Source: CATOSD01 sp965226695
Lineage (GTDB): Bacteria > Chloroflexota > Dehalococcoidia > Lucifugimonadales > CATOSD01
DNA length: 64,000 nt
NCBI GenBank assembly: GCA_965226695.1
Contig: OZ245405.1
Coordinates: forward strand, 3,658,001-3,722,000
Reading direction: 5' to 3'
How positions within the stretch are numbered: position 1 is the stretch's first letter; every line of letters starts with the position of its first letter. The position numbers and the translations under genes are program-made. A model generated the notes under the pieces. It searched no databases, had not been told where the DNA came from, and saw nothing but the letters and a program-made list of their open reading frames with translations. Below, piece by piece: positions 17,215-25,879 of the stretch.

Positions 17215-18165
17215 GTGTCGCCGCGCGAGCCCGAGCTCGACCCGCGGCGCCTGCACCAGGCCGCGATCGGCGGCCTCGCCACGCGCTACTACGCGGCGGG
17301 TGAGGCGGGCGCACCGCCGCTCGTGCTGGTGCACGGAGGTCAGTACGGCTCGTGGTACTCACTTGACTCGTGGGACACGGTGCTCGGGCCGCTCGCCCGG
17401 CGGTTCCGTGTCGTCGCGCCCGACCGGCCGGGTCAGGGCCATACGGAGGCGCCGCCCGCGCCGGATGACTACCGCTGGGAGGTGGGCGAACGTCACCTCG
17501 AGTGCTTCATGGATGAGGTCGTGGGCTCGGGCGCCCACCTCGTCGGCCACTCGCGCGGCGCGCTGCTCGTCGCGCGGCTGGCGCTCGCGCGCCCCGATCT
17601 CGCGCGCTCCCTGACGCTCGTCGACGCCGGTTCGCTCGCCCCCGAGGATGTCTCCTACCCGCGCTCGGAGCGGTTCTATGCGCGGCTGCCACCACCGCCT
17701 CCGGGCGAGGCGGGCCCGGAGGCGGTGCGCATCGAGCCGGAGGCGCAGTCGGTGTCGGCGGCCCACCTCACCACCGACTTTGTGGACCGCCTCGTGGCGA
17801 TCGCCCGGCGGCCGGAAGTCGTGCGTGCGCGGAGGGAGATGGCGGAGCTGAGAGGCGCCCTCTTCCAGCCGAGTCTCGATCGTGCGCGTACCGAGGCGCT
17901 TCAGGCGATACGCGAGCGGGGCCTGCCGGCGCCGACGCTGATTCTCTGGGGCGCACAGGATCCTTCGGCGCCGGTTCGTGGCGGCGAACGGCTCTGGGGA
18001 CTCGTCCGACGCAGGACGCCGCGGTCGGAGATGAGGATCATTGAGCGAGCCGGGCACTACTGCTTCCGCGAGCAGCCCTCCGCGTTCGTTCGCGGCGTGC
18101 TCGAGTTCCTCGAGCCGCTCGTGGAGGAGACGCCGGGCGCGGTACGCTGCGCGGAACCAGCCTGA
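17215..18165 (+). CDS. Alpha/beta hydrolase (canonical Ser-Asp-His)
   Basis: 316 residues from a GTG at 17215, 8 bases after the amidohydrolase stop. The oxyanion segment LVLVHGGQYGSW, nucleophile elbow GHSRGA, acid in LILWGAQDPSAP and base in ERAGHYCF are all in place. It is probably an esterase or C-C hydrolase, last in the MFS/amidohydrolase/hydrolase operon. Unlike four other alpha/beta-fold proteins in this window it keeps the catalytic serine. Confidence 0.85.
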   Translation: MSPREPELDPRRLHQAAIGGLATRYYAAGEAGAPPLVLVHGGQYGSWYSLDSWDTVLGPLARRFRVVAPDRPGQGHTEAPPAPDDYRWEVGERHLECFMDEVVGSGAHLVGHSRGALLVARLALARPDLARSLTLVDAGSLAPEDVSYPRSERFYARLPPPPPGEAGPEAVRIEPEAQSVSAAHLTTDFVDRLVAIARRPEVVRARREMAELRGALFQPSLDRARTEALQAIRERGLPAPTLILWGAQDPSAPVRGGERLWGLVRRRTPRSEMRIIERAGHYCFREQPSAFVRGVLEFLEPLVEETPGAVRCAEPA

Positions 18166-18249
18166 GAGGCAGCCGCCGGGATCCCCACGGGCCGCACCAG
18201 TGTGCGCAGCCGTGATACGGAGGGCGGCGTGCCAGGGAAAGGGGACGGC

Positions 18250-18846
18250 GTGAGCGCGAGCGAGAGACGGAGCGGTGTCGAGGAGATCGACGATTTCATC
18301 GCCAAGCAGGAGATCGACACCGACACAGACGGCTGGCGCCTGCGGTTGCCGCGGCCTCCCAAGGCGCGCTTCGAGCGGGAACGGCGCTATCTCTGGGACC
18401 TAGAGACGACCGTCGGCCCGATCACGGTGCGGCTCCTCGCCGAGGTCGCGCCGATGCACGTCTCGAGCACCATCTACCTGGCGGCGCTCGGCTTCTACGA
18501 CGGGCTCCTCTTCCACCGGATCATCGACGGCTTCATGGCGCAGGGCGGCTGCCCTGCCGGCACGGGGACGCGTGGCCCCGGCTACCAGTACGACGGCGAG
18601 TTCGATCGCTCGGTGAGGCACGACCGCCCGGGGCTGCTCTCGATGGCGAACGCGGGACCCGGTACGGACGGAAGTCAGTTCTTCCTGACCTTCGTGGAGA
18701 CCGCGTGGCTCGACGACAAGCACACGATTTTCGGCGAGGTCGAGACGGGGATGGAGACCGTGCGCGCACTGGAGAAGCGCGGGACGCGCAGCGGGAGGCC
18801 GACCGAGTCGCTTCAGATCGAGCGGGCGCGCATCCGCATCGAGTAG
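18250..18846 (+). CDS. Peptidyl-prolyl cis-trans isomerase, cyclophilin type
   Basis: 198 residues from a GTG at 18250 (AAAGGGGA upstream); an upstream in-frame start at 18202 is less likely. A 60-residue charged N-terminal extension precedes the cyclophilin domain. The active-site segments are FHRIIDGFMAQGG (Arg and Phe), MANAGPGTDGSQFFLTF and WLDDKHTIFGEV (Trp). There is no signal peptide, so it should be a cytoplasmic folding catalyst. Confidence 0.92.
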   Translation: MSASERRSGVEEIDDFIAKQEIDTDTDGWRLRLPRPPKARFERERRYLWDLETTVGPITVRLLAEVAPMHVSSTIYLAALGFYDGLLFHRIIDGFMAQGGCPAGTGTRGPGYQYDGEFDRSVRHDRPGLLSMANAGPGTDGSQFFLTFVETAWLDDKHTIFGEVETGMETVRALEKRGTRSGRPTESLQIERARIRIE

Positions 18847-18998
18847 CGGGCCGCGGGTGATTGCGCTGGGCCGAGCGGCCGAAAGCGGGGGCGACGCTGA
18901 CCCGCGGTGGACTCCGGTGATGGGGTCGGGCCGCTGGCCGGATTGACCATCACGGTCCACCGCACGCGCGCCGCCCGACTTCAGGAAGGACAGGCGCA

Positions 18999-19145
18999 TT
19001 GGAAATCGAGGGCGCCCTCTTCTCGATCGGTCTGGTCATCATCGTCGCAAAGCTATTGGAAGGCGTGTTCAAGCGCTTCGGGCTGAACGCGATCATCGCC
19101 TACGCCACGGCGATGGTCGTCGCGGCCGCGCAGGGCCGAGGGTGA
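18999..19145 (+). pseudogene. Truncated cation:proton antiporter N-terminus (48 codons)
   Basis: A TTG at 18999, preceded by CAGGAAGGA, opens a 48-codon frame encoding an acidic start, then ALFSIGLVIIVAKLLEGVFK and FGLNAIIAYATAMVVAA. This resembles the first two helices of a CPA-type Na+/H+ antiporter, where a G-x-L-L-G-P motif should follow. Here the frame stops at 19145, and no continuation is seen in any frame before the next gene. It is either a decayed antiporter or a genuine two-helix mini-protein. Confidence 0.5.
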
Positions 19146-19275
19146 TGAGCGTCCCCGCGTCGGATCTGCTGTCGGGCGCTGCTCCCCCGGTCGTCGAATT
19201 GGCTGGCCGCGGGAGCGGTCGCCGAGGCGGTCCGGGCTCGCGCAACCTGAGCGCTGGGAGAGGCGGGGCGGCGGG

Positions 19276-20058
19276 TCAGCCGCCGGTGTCAGGAGGCGCG
19301 GGCCGCCGCCGGATGCGCCACGGCGCGTGGCGTGCGAACTGGAGCCAGTAGAGTTCGCGCGCCACGTCCCGGAGCCGCTCCCGGAAGGCGGCGCTCCTTC
19401 GCGTCCCCGTCGAGGCGTCGCGCCACGCCTCCGAGTTCGGAGCGTCGGGGTCTGCGAGCTCGTAGAGCGCGAGAAAGCGCTGACCGGTGACGCGGGTCCG
19501 CTGAATCTCCTTCTCTGTGGTCGGGATGTCGGAGATGGCGTCGACGCGGCGGAAGACGCGCCCCCGTATCGTCCCGTCGACCGCCCCGAGCCGCGGGAGG
19601 TGCTCCTCGCGGTACCAGGCGAGCAGCTCCGCGTCGCCATCCGGACCCGGCGGCGGGTTGACGCGAACGGCGAGGAGGTAGGGGGCGTCGAGCGCCGGCT
19701 CATCGCCATGTGACATAACAAGCTCGTAGATCGCCCGCTCCACGTCGAACGTCGGGGCCAGCATCCGGCGGCTCCACGCGGTGGGCTCGTTCAGCTGATC
19801 GAGGTAGGCCGCTTGCCGGAGCACCTCAGCGTCGTCCACCTCGTAGAGCGCGAGGTAGTCGGTCGGCGCGGCGAGCTCTCCGGCGGAGGCCGCCGGTAGC
19901 GCGCGCCAGCGGCGGCCGAGCCAGTAGCCGGGGAGCCCGACGCGGTCAGCCGTGTGCTCCACGTTGTGCCAGCGCTCGAACTCGGAGCGGATGCCGTCCG
20001 GGGTGCTCACCCAGATGGCGACGGCGCCGCCCGGCTCGGCGGGCCGCCCGGCGCTCAC
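19276..20058 (-). CDS. Tandem dimeric alpha/beta-barrel-like protein, function unknown
   Basis: 260 residues made of two related halves. Each has a W-x-x-x-E-H segment (FERWHNVEHTADR; WYREEHLPRLG), a GYWLGRRWRAL or GRVFRRVDAI strand, and a YLALYEVDD or FLALYELAD strand. The pattern suggests two ferredoxin-like barrel domains of the EthD/Dabb type fused in one chain; such folds bind or transform small aromatic or polyketide compounds. The start overlaps the upstream hydrolase stop by 4 bases, so the two are coupled. A palindromic CGGCGG/CCGCCG hairpin at 19269-19285 covers its stop codon. Confidence 0.6.
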   Translation of the reverse strand: MSAGRPAEPGGAVAIWVSTPDGIRSEFERWHNVEHTADRVGLPGYWLGRRWRALPAASAGELAAPTDYLALYEVDDAEVLRQAAYLDQLNEPTAWSRRMLAPTFDVERAIYELVMSHGDEPALDAPYLLAVRVNPPPGPDGDAELLAWYREEHLPRLGAVDGTIRGRVFRRVDAISDIPTTEKEIQRTRVTGQRFLALYELADPDAPNSEAWRDASTGTRRSAAFRERLRDVARELYWLQFARHAPWRIRRRPAPPDTGG

Positions 20059-20843
20059 GGGCGGCCCAGGAAGTCGAGCACGGCGTCACTCCACGCCTCC
20101 GGCTGCTCGTCGACGATGTCGTGGGTGCCGCCCTCAAGCTCGGCGTATAGCAGGTCGGGCCGTGCGTCGCGCGCCCGCAGCGTGTGGCGGTAGAGGTCCT
20201 CGCCGGTGTTGGTCAGGAGCAGGGTCGGCGTGGTGACCTCGCGCAGCCTCGCCTCGAACGGGTAAGGGAAGACCGCCCTGTAGCCGTACCAGGCGTGTTC
20301 TCGCACGCTCAGCATCTCCGTCACGCAGCGTTGCATCACGTCGAGTCTGGTCCAGCCGACAGTGACCCGCATCCTCCTCTTCCACGGCGCCAGCAGGTGG
20401 CTGCCGTCCTCCTCGATCGGCGGGGCCTCGGTGGGGAGTCGCTCGAGGAGCCGGGGCCGCTCCTCGTCGGTGTAGAGGGGAGTTCCGTTCAGCACCAGGT
20501 GGTCGACGCGTTCCGGGTGCGCCCACGCGACGTGGAGCGCGACCGTCGCGCCGGTGTGGTGGCCGAGCACCGCCGCGTGCTCGATCCCGAGCGCGTCGAG
20601 GAGCGCCAGGACCGCCTCCACGTAGCCGTCGACGCTCGGCTCCCCCGGCGGGAGATCGGACATCCCGTAGCCCGGCGTGTCCATCGCGATCACGCGCCGG
20701 CCCCCACGGACAAGATGGGGGAACGCCGCGAGGAACTGCTGGCTGGAGCTCGCCGTCTGGTGCAGCAGCAGCAGCGGTTCGCCGTCGCCCTCCTCGCGGT
20801 AGTGGATCTGCCCGCCGGGACCGTCGACGTATGCCTTGCGCAT
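20055..20843 (-). CDS. Alpha/beta-hydrolase-fold protein with His at the nucleophile elbow (GHHTG)
   Basis: 262 residues from ATG 20843 (GGGAG just upstream); longer in-frame starts add Arg-rich sequence. The fold is clear: GQIHYREEG, LLLLHQTASSS, VIAMDTPGYGMSD, and VLGHHTGATVALHVA. The elbow that normally reads G-x-S-x-G is G94-H-H96-T-G98, and the oxyanion HG is H-Q. A C-terminal His remains in GGTHDIVDE. An ordinary serine-esterase mechanism is not possible as drawn; another chemistry or a Thr/His-based mechanism must apply. It is coupled to the downstream barrel protein. Confidence 0.8.
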   Translation of the reverse strand: MRKAYVDGPGGQIHYREEGDGEPLLLLHQTASSSQQFLAAFPHLVRGGRRVIAMDTPGYGMSDLPPGEPSVDGYVEAVLALLDALGIEHAAVLGHHTGATVALHVAWAHPERVDHLVLNGTPLYTDEERPRLLERLPTEAPPIEEDGSHLLAPWKRRMRVTVGWTRLDVMQRCVTEMLSVREHAWYGYRAVFPYPFEARLREVTTPTLLLTNTGEDLYRHTLRARDARPDLLYAELEGGTHDIVDEQPEAWSDAVLDFLGRP

Positions 20844-21058
20844 GCCCGCTCCCATCCGTGGTCTCCCGCCGCCCGCTGGGACGGCGGAGGTCTTCTCGGC
20901 CGCCCGCGCGCGGACATCGTGGAGCATACGCGCGGGGAGTGGTCGTCTGCTCACGGTGGTCCTTCCGCCGTCGTCGGCACGTGCCATCCGCGCCTTCGAT
21001 CCCTGCCGGGTCGACCTGCCTCCCCTCTCCCTGTGCGGGCGGGCGCTACGATTGCGCG

Positions 21059-22348
21059 ATGCATGGCCCGGATACGACCGCCCCGCCGCCTCCGCGCGCC
21101 GCGCTTCCGGAGGATCGTCTGGCTCCGCTTGGCTACCGTGACTTCCGTCTGGTCTGCATCACCAACCTCGCGGGTGGCGTCCGGGGGCCGATGCTCTTCA
21201 TCGTCCAGGCGTGGTACGTGAACGTCACGGCGCCGGATGAGCAGCGGCTCGTGCTGCTCGGCCTCCTCGCCACGCTCCGTGGCGTCGCCTTCCTCGCGTA
21301 CGTGCTGTTCGGCGGCGTGCTCGCCGATCGCTACGCGCGCCGCACGATGCTCATAGGGGCCCACATCGCCGCACTGCTCTTCGTCGGCGGAACGGGGATC
21401 CTGCTCTACCTGCCGGGGGCGAGCACCGGCGACGGGGCGTGGTTGCCGGTGATGCTGGCGCTCTTCACCGTGACCGGACTGATCAACGCTCAGGATCTCC
21501 CGACGCGCACGGCACTCATCTCGGAGGCGGTCCCGGCGCCGCTCGTGACGCGCGCGGTGACGATCTTCCAGCTTGCGTGGTCCATCAGCCTCCTCGTCTC
21601 CGGGCCGGTGACCGGGCTGGCGATCGACCACCTCGGGTTCGGCGCCACGTACCTGATCGCCGCCTCCACGCACGTGTGGCTCCTCGCCGCGGTCTTCCCG
21701 ATGAAGATCGGGGGGCATGCCGCGGATCCCTACGCCGCGCGCGACTCGGTCCTGCGCAACCTCCGTGACGGGCTCGGGTATCTGGGCTACCACCCGGGGG
21801 TGCGATGGACCGTCCTGACAACGTGGGCCGCTCTCGGCATCGGGATCACGATCATGGGCGTGCTCATGGCGGCGTGGCTCGACGACGTGCTCGGGGTGGG
21901 CGCCACCGGGTGGGGCATCATGCAATTCTGCTGGGGCGGTGGCGGTCTTGCGGCCATGAGCGCGCTGGCCCTCCGGCGCCGCAGGTTGCCGGGCGGCTGG
22001 CTGCTGCTTGCGGCCGGACTCCTCCTGGCGGCGTCCTTGATCGTGTTCAGCCTCAGCCGGGTGGCGGCCCTCTCGTTTGCGATCGGCATCGTCTGCGGCG
22101 CCTCCTTCCAGACGGTGCGCGTGACCGGGATGGCGATCGCGCAGACCGAGGTCCCACCGCAGCTGCGCGGTCGCGTGCTGGGCCTCTTGATCGTGGCGAA
22201 TGGCCTCGCTGGCGCACTCGGCGTCCCCGCCGGATTGCTCGCGCAGCTGATCGGGCTGGAAGCGTTGTTCACGGCCGGTGGGGTTGCCCTGCTCGCCATC
22301 ATGCTGGGCGTGACGCTCACGCAGCGCTCGCTGCGAGCGATCAGGTAG
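21059..22348 (+). CDS. MFS transporter (EntS/MFS_3-like)
   Basis: 429 residues from ATG 21059; upstream in-frame codons run into Arg-rich sequence over the divergent gene. About 12 hydrophobic segments are present. YRDFRLVCITNLAGGVRGPM, VLFGGVLADRYARRTML and the DLPTRTALISEAVP loop are typical of the MFS_3 efflux group also seen at 3347-4732. The substrate is unknown. It has 215 bases upstream shared with the hydrolase promoter. Confidence 0.82.
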   Translation: MHGPDTTAPPPPRAALPEDRLAPLGYRDFRLVCITNLAGGVRGPMLFIVQAWYVNVTAPDEQRLVLLGLLATLRGVAFLAYVLFGGVLADRYARRTMLIGAHIAALLFVGGTGILLYLPGASTGDGAWLPVMLALFTVTGLINAQDLPTRTALISEAVPAPLVTRAVTIFQLAWSISLLVSGPVTGLAIDHLGFGATYLIAASTHVWLLAAVFPMKIGGHAADPYAARDSVLRNLRDGLGYLGYHPGVRWTVLTTWAALGIGITIMGVLMAAWLDDVLGVGATGWGIMQFCWGGGGLAAMSALALRRRRLPGGWLLLAAGLLLAASLIVFSLSRVAALSFAIGIVCGASFQTVRVTGMAIAQTEVPPQLRGRVLGLLIVANGLAGALGVPAGLLAQLIGLEALFTAGGVALLAIMLGVTLTQRSLRAIR

Positions 22349-22412
22349 GGCCCGCATCCTCCGGCGGCCGGGGGCCGCCGCCGCGAGGTCGGTGCGCCCT
22401 GCCGCCGCCCTC

Positions 22413-22445
22413 CTAGTACCACAAGGTGCTAATACGCCTTACTAG
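22413..22445. promoter_or_regulatory. Imperfect palindromes ahead of the MscS gene (possible operator/promoter)
   Basis: An AT-richer pocket in very GC-rich DNA. TAGTACC...GGTGCTA (22414-22431) is an imperfect inverted repeat, and CTAGTA (22413-22418) pairs exactly with TACTAG (22440-22445). It lies 30-60 bases before the GTG of the mechanosensitive channel gene. No regulator gene is nearby. Confidence 0.3.
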
Positions 22446-22474
22446 ATGTTACGCTAACCGCACGGGAGGTCGCC

Positions 22475-23674
22475 GTGCCGGACTGGTTCACCGACACCTA
22501 CATCGGCGTCGAGGTCGGTCAGTGGATCGGGCTCGGCGTCCTGATCGTGGTCGCCGGCCTCGCGCACTTCCTCATCCACCACAGCATCAAGCTCTATCTG
22601 CGAGGCCGCGCCGGGAAGGTCGACCCCGAGTTCTGGGAGCGGGAGCGAGGACGGCAGGGGCGGGCGATCACGGCACTCGTCGTCGCGATGACGGCGCGGC
22701 TGGGCTTCCCGGCCCTGGGCTTCCACGACACGGTCGAGAGCATCGTCGCGCAGTCGGCGAGTTTTCTCACCGCGGGGGCACTGCTGCTGGTGGGCCTCCG
22801 TGCCGTCGATATCGTCACCGACGAGCTCCGGAGGCGCGCGGCCGCGACGGAGAGCCGGCTGGACGACCAGATCGTGCCCCTGGCGGGCACGATCCTGAGG
22901 GCCGCCGTCGTGCTCTTCGGCGTGCTGCTCGTTCTCGGCAACCTCGGCGTGAACGTGACGTCGCTGGTGGCGGGGCTCGGCCTGGGCGGCCTTGCGATTG
23001 CCCTCGCCGCCCAGGACTCGATCCGCAACCTGCTCGGCGGCGTCACGATCCTCGCCGACCGCCCGTTCCAGGTCGGCGACTGGGTGGTGGTCGGCACCGT
23101 CGAGGGGACGGTCGAGCACGTGGGCTTCCGGTCGTCGCGCGTGCGCACCTTCTACAACTCGGTGGTCGCCGTGCCCAACGCGCGGATCGTCGATGCCCAC
23201 GTCGACAACATGGGGCTGAGGCAGTGGCGCCGCTACAAGACCACGCTGGCCGTGAGCTATGCCACCACGCCCGACCGAGTCCAGGCGTTCGTCGAGGGCA
23301 TACGCGCGCTGATCCGCGCGAACCCCGAGATGCGCAAGGACTACTACATCGTCGAGTTCCACGGTTTCGGGGCGACGTCGCTCGACATCCTCGTCTACTG
23401 CTTCATCGATGCCTCGAGCTGGAACGACGAGCTGCGCACGAGGCACGTGATCAACCTCGACATCATGCGGCTGGCGGAGGATCTGGGGGTGGAGTTCGCT
23501 TTCCCGACCCAGACGCTTCACGTCGCGTCGCTGCCGGGGCAGCCGGCGGCGCTCCCCGCGGCGGCGGCGAGGGACGAGTTCCGGGAGATCGTCGAGCGCT
23601 ACGCCCCGGGAGGGACGGCCGGACAGCGAGTGGACGCTCCGATCACAGCGGGCTACGACAACACGCCGGGGTAG
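22475..23674 (+). CDS. Small-conductance mechanosensitive channel (MscS family)
   Basis: 399 residues from a GTG at 22475, with GGGAGG at 22464-22469. Three to four N-terminal helices lead into the Gly/Ala-rich pore helix SLVAGLGLGGLAIALAAQD, followed by the beta domain (RPFQVGDWVVVGTVEGTVEHVGFRSSRVRTF) and a cytoplasmic alpha/beta domain. This is the MscS architecture, which releases solutes on hypo-osmotic shock. The C-terminal 60 residues are variable. It is a single-gene unit. Confidence 0.92.
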   Translation: MPDWFTDTYIGVEVGQWIGLGVLIVVAGLAHFLIHHSIKLYLRGRAGKVDPEFWERERGRQGRAITALVVAMTARLGFPALGFHDTVESIVAQSASFLTAGALLLVGLRAVDIVTDELRRRAAATESRLDDQIVPLAGTILRAAVVLFGVLLVLGNLGVNVTSLVAGLGLGGLAIALAAQDSIRNLLGGVTILADRPFQVGDWVVVGTVEGTVEHVGFRSSRVRTFYNSVVAVPNARIVDAHVDNMGLRQWRRYKTTLAVSYATTPDRVQAFVEGIRALIRANPEMRKDYYIVEFHGFGATSLDILVYCFIDASSWNDELRTRHVINLDIMRLAEDLGVEFAFPTQTLHVASLPGQPAALPAAAARDEFREIVERYAPGGTAGQRVDAPITAGYDNTPG

Positions 23675-23718
23675 CCGTCGCTCTCGGCGCGGTCGGCGGC
23701 GGTGCCCCGGCGTTGTGT

Positions 23719-24315
23719 CTAGCGCGCGCTTGGCGGGTGGTCCAACTCCTGCAGCGTGGCCTCGTAGCTTGCGACGTCCTGTTCCATCATCACGAGGTCG
23801 TAGCTGTTTCCCGACGGGTCGACGACGTGATCGGGCAGCAGTGCCACGGAGCGGAAACCAAGACGCCGGAAGACGTGGATGGCGGCAGGCTGATCGAGGG
23901 TCATGCGCGCGATCATCTTGCGCACGCCGGTATCGGCCGCGACGCGGAAGGCCTCCTGGGTGAGCGCCCGCCCCACGCCGGAGCCGCGAGCCCCTTCCCC
24001 GACGAGGACGCGCAGTTCGGCGACGTGCCGCATCCAGCGCAGGTCGTTCCGAGCGACGGCGGCGTAGCCGACCATGGATCCCCCGTCGTCGACGGCGACA
24101 ATCGTGCTCACCTCTCCCCGCTTGATGTCGGCGATCCAGGCGTCGATCTCGTCTCCCTTAGTGATGTCGCGTCTGAGGAAGAGAAGATCGTGCGTCGGCA
24201 GGGAGCGCGCAAAGCGGAGCAGCGCGTCGCGGTCGGCGGCACTCATGTAGCGCAGGGCGATCTGCTGGCCGCGGGCCGTGAGCGTGGTCAGGACCGCCGT
24301 CGCGCCGCTTGTCAT
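23719..24315 (-). CDS. GNAT-family N-acetyltransferase
   Basis: 198 residues. The acetyl-CoA-binding motif A is VLVGEGARGSGVGRALTQEA, preceded by the beta-4 strand of the fold and followed by RMTLDQPAAIHVFRRLGFR (motif B). The arrangement resembles protein/amine acetyltransferases of the RimI/Pat type; the substrate is not predictable. It is the only gene between the MscS channel (convergent) and the GPH transporter, with 157 bases upstream. Confidence 0.82.
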   Translation of the reverse strand: MTSGATAVLTTLTARGQQIALRYMSAADRDALLRFARSLPTHDLLFLRRDITKGDEIDAWIADIKRGEVSTIVAVDDGGSMVGYAAVARNDLRWMRHVAELRVLVGEGARGSGVGRALTQEAFRVAADTGVRKMIARMTLDQPAAIHVFRRLGFRSVALLPDHVVDPSGNSYDLVMMEQDVASYEATLQELDHPPSAR

Positions 24316-24472
24316 CGTGCCTCCCGACGTGAGCCTCGGTAGCGGCGCCCGTCTCGGGCGGCCCGCCTCACGCGCATTCTAGGGGACGCGACCTCAGGCC
24401 GCCTCACGGCCCGAGTCGAGCCCATGGCGGCGTGGGGGGGCGTGGTCGCCCGGCGCAGGGTGAGGATCCCGC

Positions 24473-25879
24473 TCACCGGCCGCCGGTGTGTGCCTCCACT
24501 GATGGATCGTCGGGCGGCGCGAGTTCGTAGGAGCGGAAGGAGATGTATCCGGCGAGCACCAGCAGGCCGGCGATCGGCCCGACAAGTCGCACGCCGAGCG
24601 GATTGGCGGCCGAGTCCCCGGCGAGCAGCACGAGCGAGAAGATCAGCGGCGCGAGCGAGATCGCGAACTTCTCGACCATGTTCTGCGAGCCGTAGAACAT
24701 CGCCTCGCGCCGCGTCCCGGTGCTCAACGCCGACTCGTCGGCGATGTCGGCCGTGATGATGTTGGGGAAGAGGAAGACGCCGGCCATCGGCACGCCGGCT
24801 AGGCCGATCGCCACCAAGGACTGATGGAGCGCGGGGATCCCCGGCACGTAGCCCGCGAAGAAGAGCAGCGGGAAGTAGGCAGCGGCCCCGAGCATTGCCG
24901 CCCGGTAGGTGGTCGCCGTTCCCCGGCGCCTGGCGACGGCGGCGAAGAGTGGCACGGCCGCGAGAGCGCCGCTGATCACCATGACTGTGAGCAGGAAGAT
25001 GAACGTCCCCTCGTTGTCGCTCCCCGTCAGCCCCAACAACTTGGACTCGCCGAGCACCGCCGCGACGAAGAAGGGGAGAAGCGCCGTGAGCATCTGCACG
25101 CCCACCTGGAAGGTGACGAAGCTCGGCAGGTAGGCGAGGAAGTTCCGGTTCGTGAAGGTCGCGCGCAGGGCGCGCATCACGCCGGGGTGCGCGGGGGTGG
25201 CGTCGGTGGCGGCGTGGCGCCAGCTGCCGGCCAGCGCCACGTAGCGGGTCGTGAGGGCGATGGAGGCGATCACCGTGGCCATCCCGACGAAGCCAAGAAG
25301 GTCGACGAGCAACGAGCTGAGGGAGAGCCCGATGGCGGCGCCCCCGACGCCGAAGACCACCTGCAGAGCCGCCACCGAGACGCGGTCGGCGGTGCGCCTC
25401 GCTATATGCGGCAAGAGCGCCTCCATCGCGGATCCGGCGACGTTGTTGAGCAGGAAGTAGAGCTGGGCGACCACGAAGATGTAGACGACGTTCGCCATGC
25501 TCGAGCCCTCGACAGGAGGTGTGAAGATCAGCACGAAGAGCAGGCACCACCACGGCGTGCCGAAGAGCACGAAGGGGATGCGGCGGCCCCAGCGCGAGCG
25601 CGTGCGGTCCGTCCAGTAGGCGATGAGCGGGTCGTCCAGGGCCTCCATCACGCGCGCGAGCGTGAGAGTGATCCCGAGCACCACCCGCGGATCGAGCCCC
25701 CCGAGCTCGGGGATCCGCACGGGGATGTCCGCGTCGCCCGGTGGGGCGTAGAAGTAGATGAGCCAGAGCGCCCACGCCTGCGAGAGCGCGTTCCCGGCGA
25801 TGCTCGCCGAGGAGTAGAACACCCGCACCCGCAGCGGGAGACCCGGCGCCCACCCTGCCGCACCGGCACTCGCGCTCAT
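24473..25879 (-). CDS. GPH/MelB-type MFS sugar or organic-solute transporter
   Basis: 468 residues, 12 predicted helices. The N-terminal FYSSASIAGNALSQAWALWL, the cation-binding-type segment RVMEALDDPLIAYWTDRTRS and RWGRRIPFVLFG are the glycoside-pentoside-hexuronide (MelB) hallmarks. These carriers are usually Na+ or H+ symporters. The stop/start overlap (4 bases) couples it to the acyltransferase-like gene upstream, which suggests a lipid-linked substrate rather than a free sugar (inference). Confidence 0.82.
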   Translation of the reverse strand: MSASAGAAGWAPGLPLRVRVFYSSASIAGNALSQAWALWLIYFYAPPGDADIPVRIPELGGLDPRVVLGITLTLARVMEALDDPLIAYWTDRTRSRWGRRIPFVLFGTPWWCLLFVLIFTPPVEGSSMANVVYIFVVAQLYFLLNNVAGSAMEALLPHIARRTADRVSVAALQVVFGVGGAAIGLSLSSLLVDLLGFVGMATVIASIALTTRYVALAGSWRHAATDATPAHPGVMRALRATFTNRNFLAYLPSFVTFQVGVQMLTALLPFFVAAVLGESKLLGLTGSDNEGTFIFLLTVMVISGALAAVPLFAAVARRRGTATTYRAAMLGAAAYFPLLFFAGYVPGIPALHQSLVAIGLAGVPMAGVFLFPNIITADIADESALSTGTRREAMFYGSQNMVEKFAISLAPLIFSLVLLAGDSAANPLGVRLVGPIAGLLVLAGYISFRSYELAPPDDPSVEAHTGGR

